Positions 63,642 through 64,000 of a stretch of 64,000 nucleotides of DNA are shown here, piece by piece. Source of the stretch: an uncultured Coriobacteriaceae bacterium (GTDB lineage Bacteria; Actinomycetota; Coriobacteriia; Coriobacteriales; Coriobacteriaceae); the NCBI GenBank assembly GCA_944322305.1, contig CALUOP010000007.1, forward strand, positions 57,567 to 121,566, in the 5' to 3' direction. The position numbers and the translations under genes were made by a program. Position 1 is the first letter of the stretch, and each line of letters opens with the position of its first letter. The notes under the pieces were generated by a model. It was not told the DNA's origin. It saw only the letters and a list, made by a program, of their open reading frames with translations, and made no database searches.

Positions 63642-64000
63642 ATGGCCAATCTCGAAAGCCGCTTCGGCGACATGGTCTTCTCCGACCATGCCATGAAGGA
63701 GTACCTGCCCAAGGACGTGTACGCCAGCCTCGAAGCCACCATCCAGGACGGCAAGCCCATCGACCTGGACGTGGCCAACGTGGTGGCGCACGCCATGAAG
63801 ACGTGGGCCATCGAGCGCGGCGCCACGCATTACGCGCACTGGTTCCAGCCGCTTTCCTGCATCACGTCCGAGAAGCACGAAGCGTTCCTGAACCCGGTGG
63901 GAGACGGCACCGCCATCGCCAAGTTCTCGGGCAAGGAGCTCGTCCAGGGCGAGCCCGACGCCTCCTCCTTCCCCAACGGCGGGCTGCGCGCCACCTTCGA
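63642..64000 (+). CDS. glnN: Glutamine synthetase type III, N-terminal part, runs off the window
   Basis: 119 codons visible from ATG 63642 (GGAAGGA upstream). Diagnostic for GS-III are [23 protein letters not shown] and [25 protein letters not shown], which includes the [12 protein letters not shown] stretch found only in this type (about 700 residues when complete). It assimilates ammonium into glutamine. No GlnR-like operator was recognised upstream. Confidence 0.93.
   Translation, partial: MANLESRFGDMVFSDHAMKEYLPKDVYASLEATIQDGKPIDLDVANVVAHAMKTWAIERGATHYAHWFQPLSCITSEKHEAFLNPVGDGTAIAKFSGKELVQGEPDASSFPNGGLRATF

Overview
The window comes from a high-GC (roughly two-thirds G+C) Gram-positive genome. 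Gene content and style best fit class Coriobacteriia of the Actinomycetota (Olsenella, Collinsella and relatives). The pointers are Tat-like lipoprotein leaders on the ABC binding proteins, a class-2 GalT, a type III glutamine synthetase, a MurE lacking the diaminopimelate signature, and many short intergenic repeats. Genus cannot be settled from the sequence alone. All calls are from reading the sequence; no database search was run.

Layout. 0-3 kb: an amidohydrolase cut by the window edge, an M20 amidohydrolase and an MFS transporter remnant. 3-14.2 kb: an alpha-galactoside (raffinose/melibiose-type) utilisation locus, with a divergent AraC regulator, an ABC importer (ATPase, lipoprotein, two permeases), a cytoplasmic GH36 alpha-galactosidase, galT and galK. 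It imports intact alpha-galactosides, hydrolyses them inside the cell and sends galactose into the Leloir pathway. 14.3-17 kb: a degenerate repeat tract, an AbiEi/DUF559-like protein and a broken MntA/HepT-like toxin-antitoxin pair. 17-24 kb: pckA, a polar amino-acid ABC importer, a LysE exporter and a YdcF-like protein. 24.3-29.6 kb: a MoxR / DUF58 / transglutaminase operon. 29.7-31.8 kb: a GNAT enzyme, a truncated TauE/SafE protein and an SRAP (YedK/HMCES-type) protein. 31.9-34.9 kb: four arrays of a 30-bp repeat on either side of a second AbiEi/DUF559-like gene. 35-41.2 kb: a response regulator and histidine kinase divergent from a three-gene ABC exporter, like the linearmycin-resistance (Lnr) modules. 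41.4-42.7 kb: azlC and azlD, both frameshifted by short duplications. 43.2-45.5 kb: cstA behind a candidate Ile-leader attenuator. 45.9-53.4 kb: a VOC protein, a GT51 transglycosylase, divergent metA and metY, an oxidoreductase, a HAD phosphatase and an ABC ATPase. 53.4-62.4 kb: ilvA, murE, then ilvD-ilvB-ilvN behind a T-box-like leader, and ilvC. 62.4-63.6 kb: a nest of repeats, followed by the start of glnN.

The most unusual content is not protein-coding. There are at least five families of intergenic repeats: (1) a 35-bp palindrome at the 3' ends of genes; (2) a 126-bp element with 15-bp terminal inverted repeats, in two copies; (3) an approximately 181-185-bp element with 28-bp terminal inverted repeats but unrelated interiors, in two copies; (4) the 30-bp two-box arrays at 32-35 kb; (5) a 130-bp unit shared by 14.7 and 63.1 kb. 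The 9-mer GGGCGAGAA (or its complement), which is one box of the 30-bp unit, also occurs about 25 times across the window, where base composition predicts about one.
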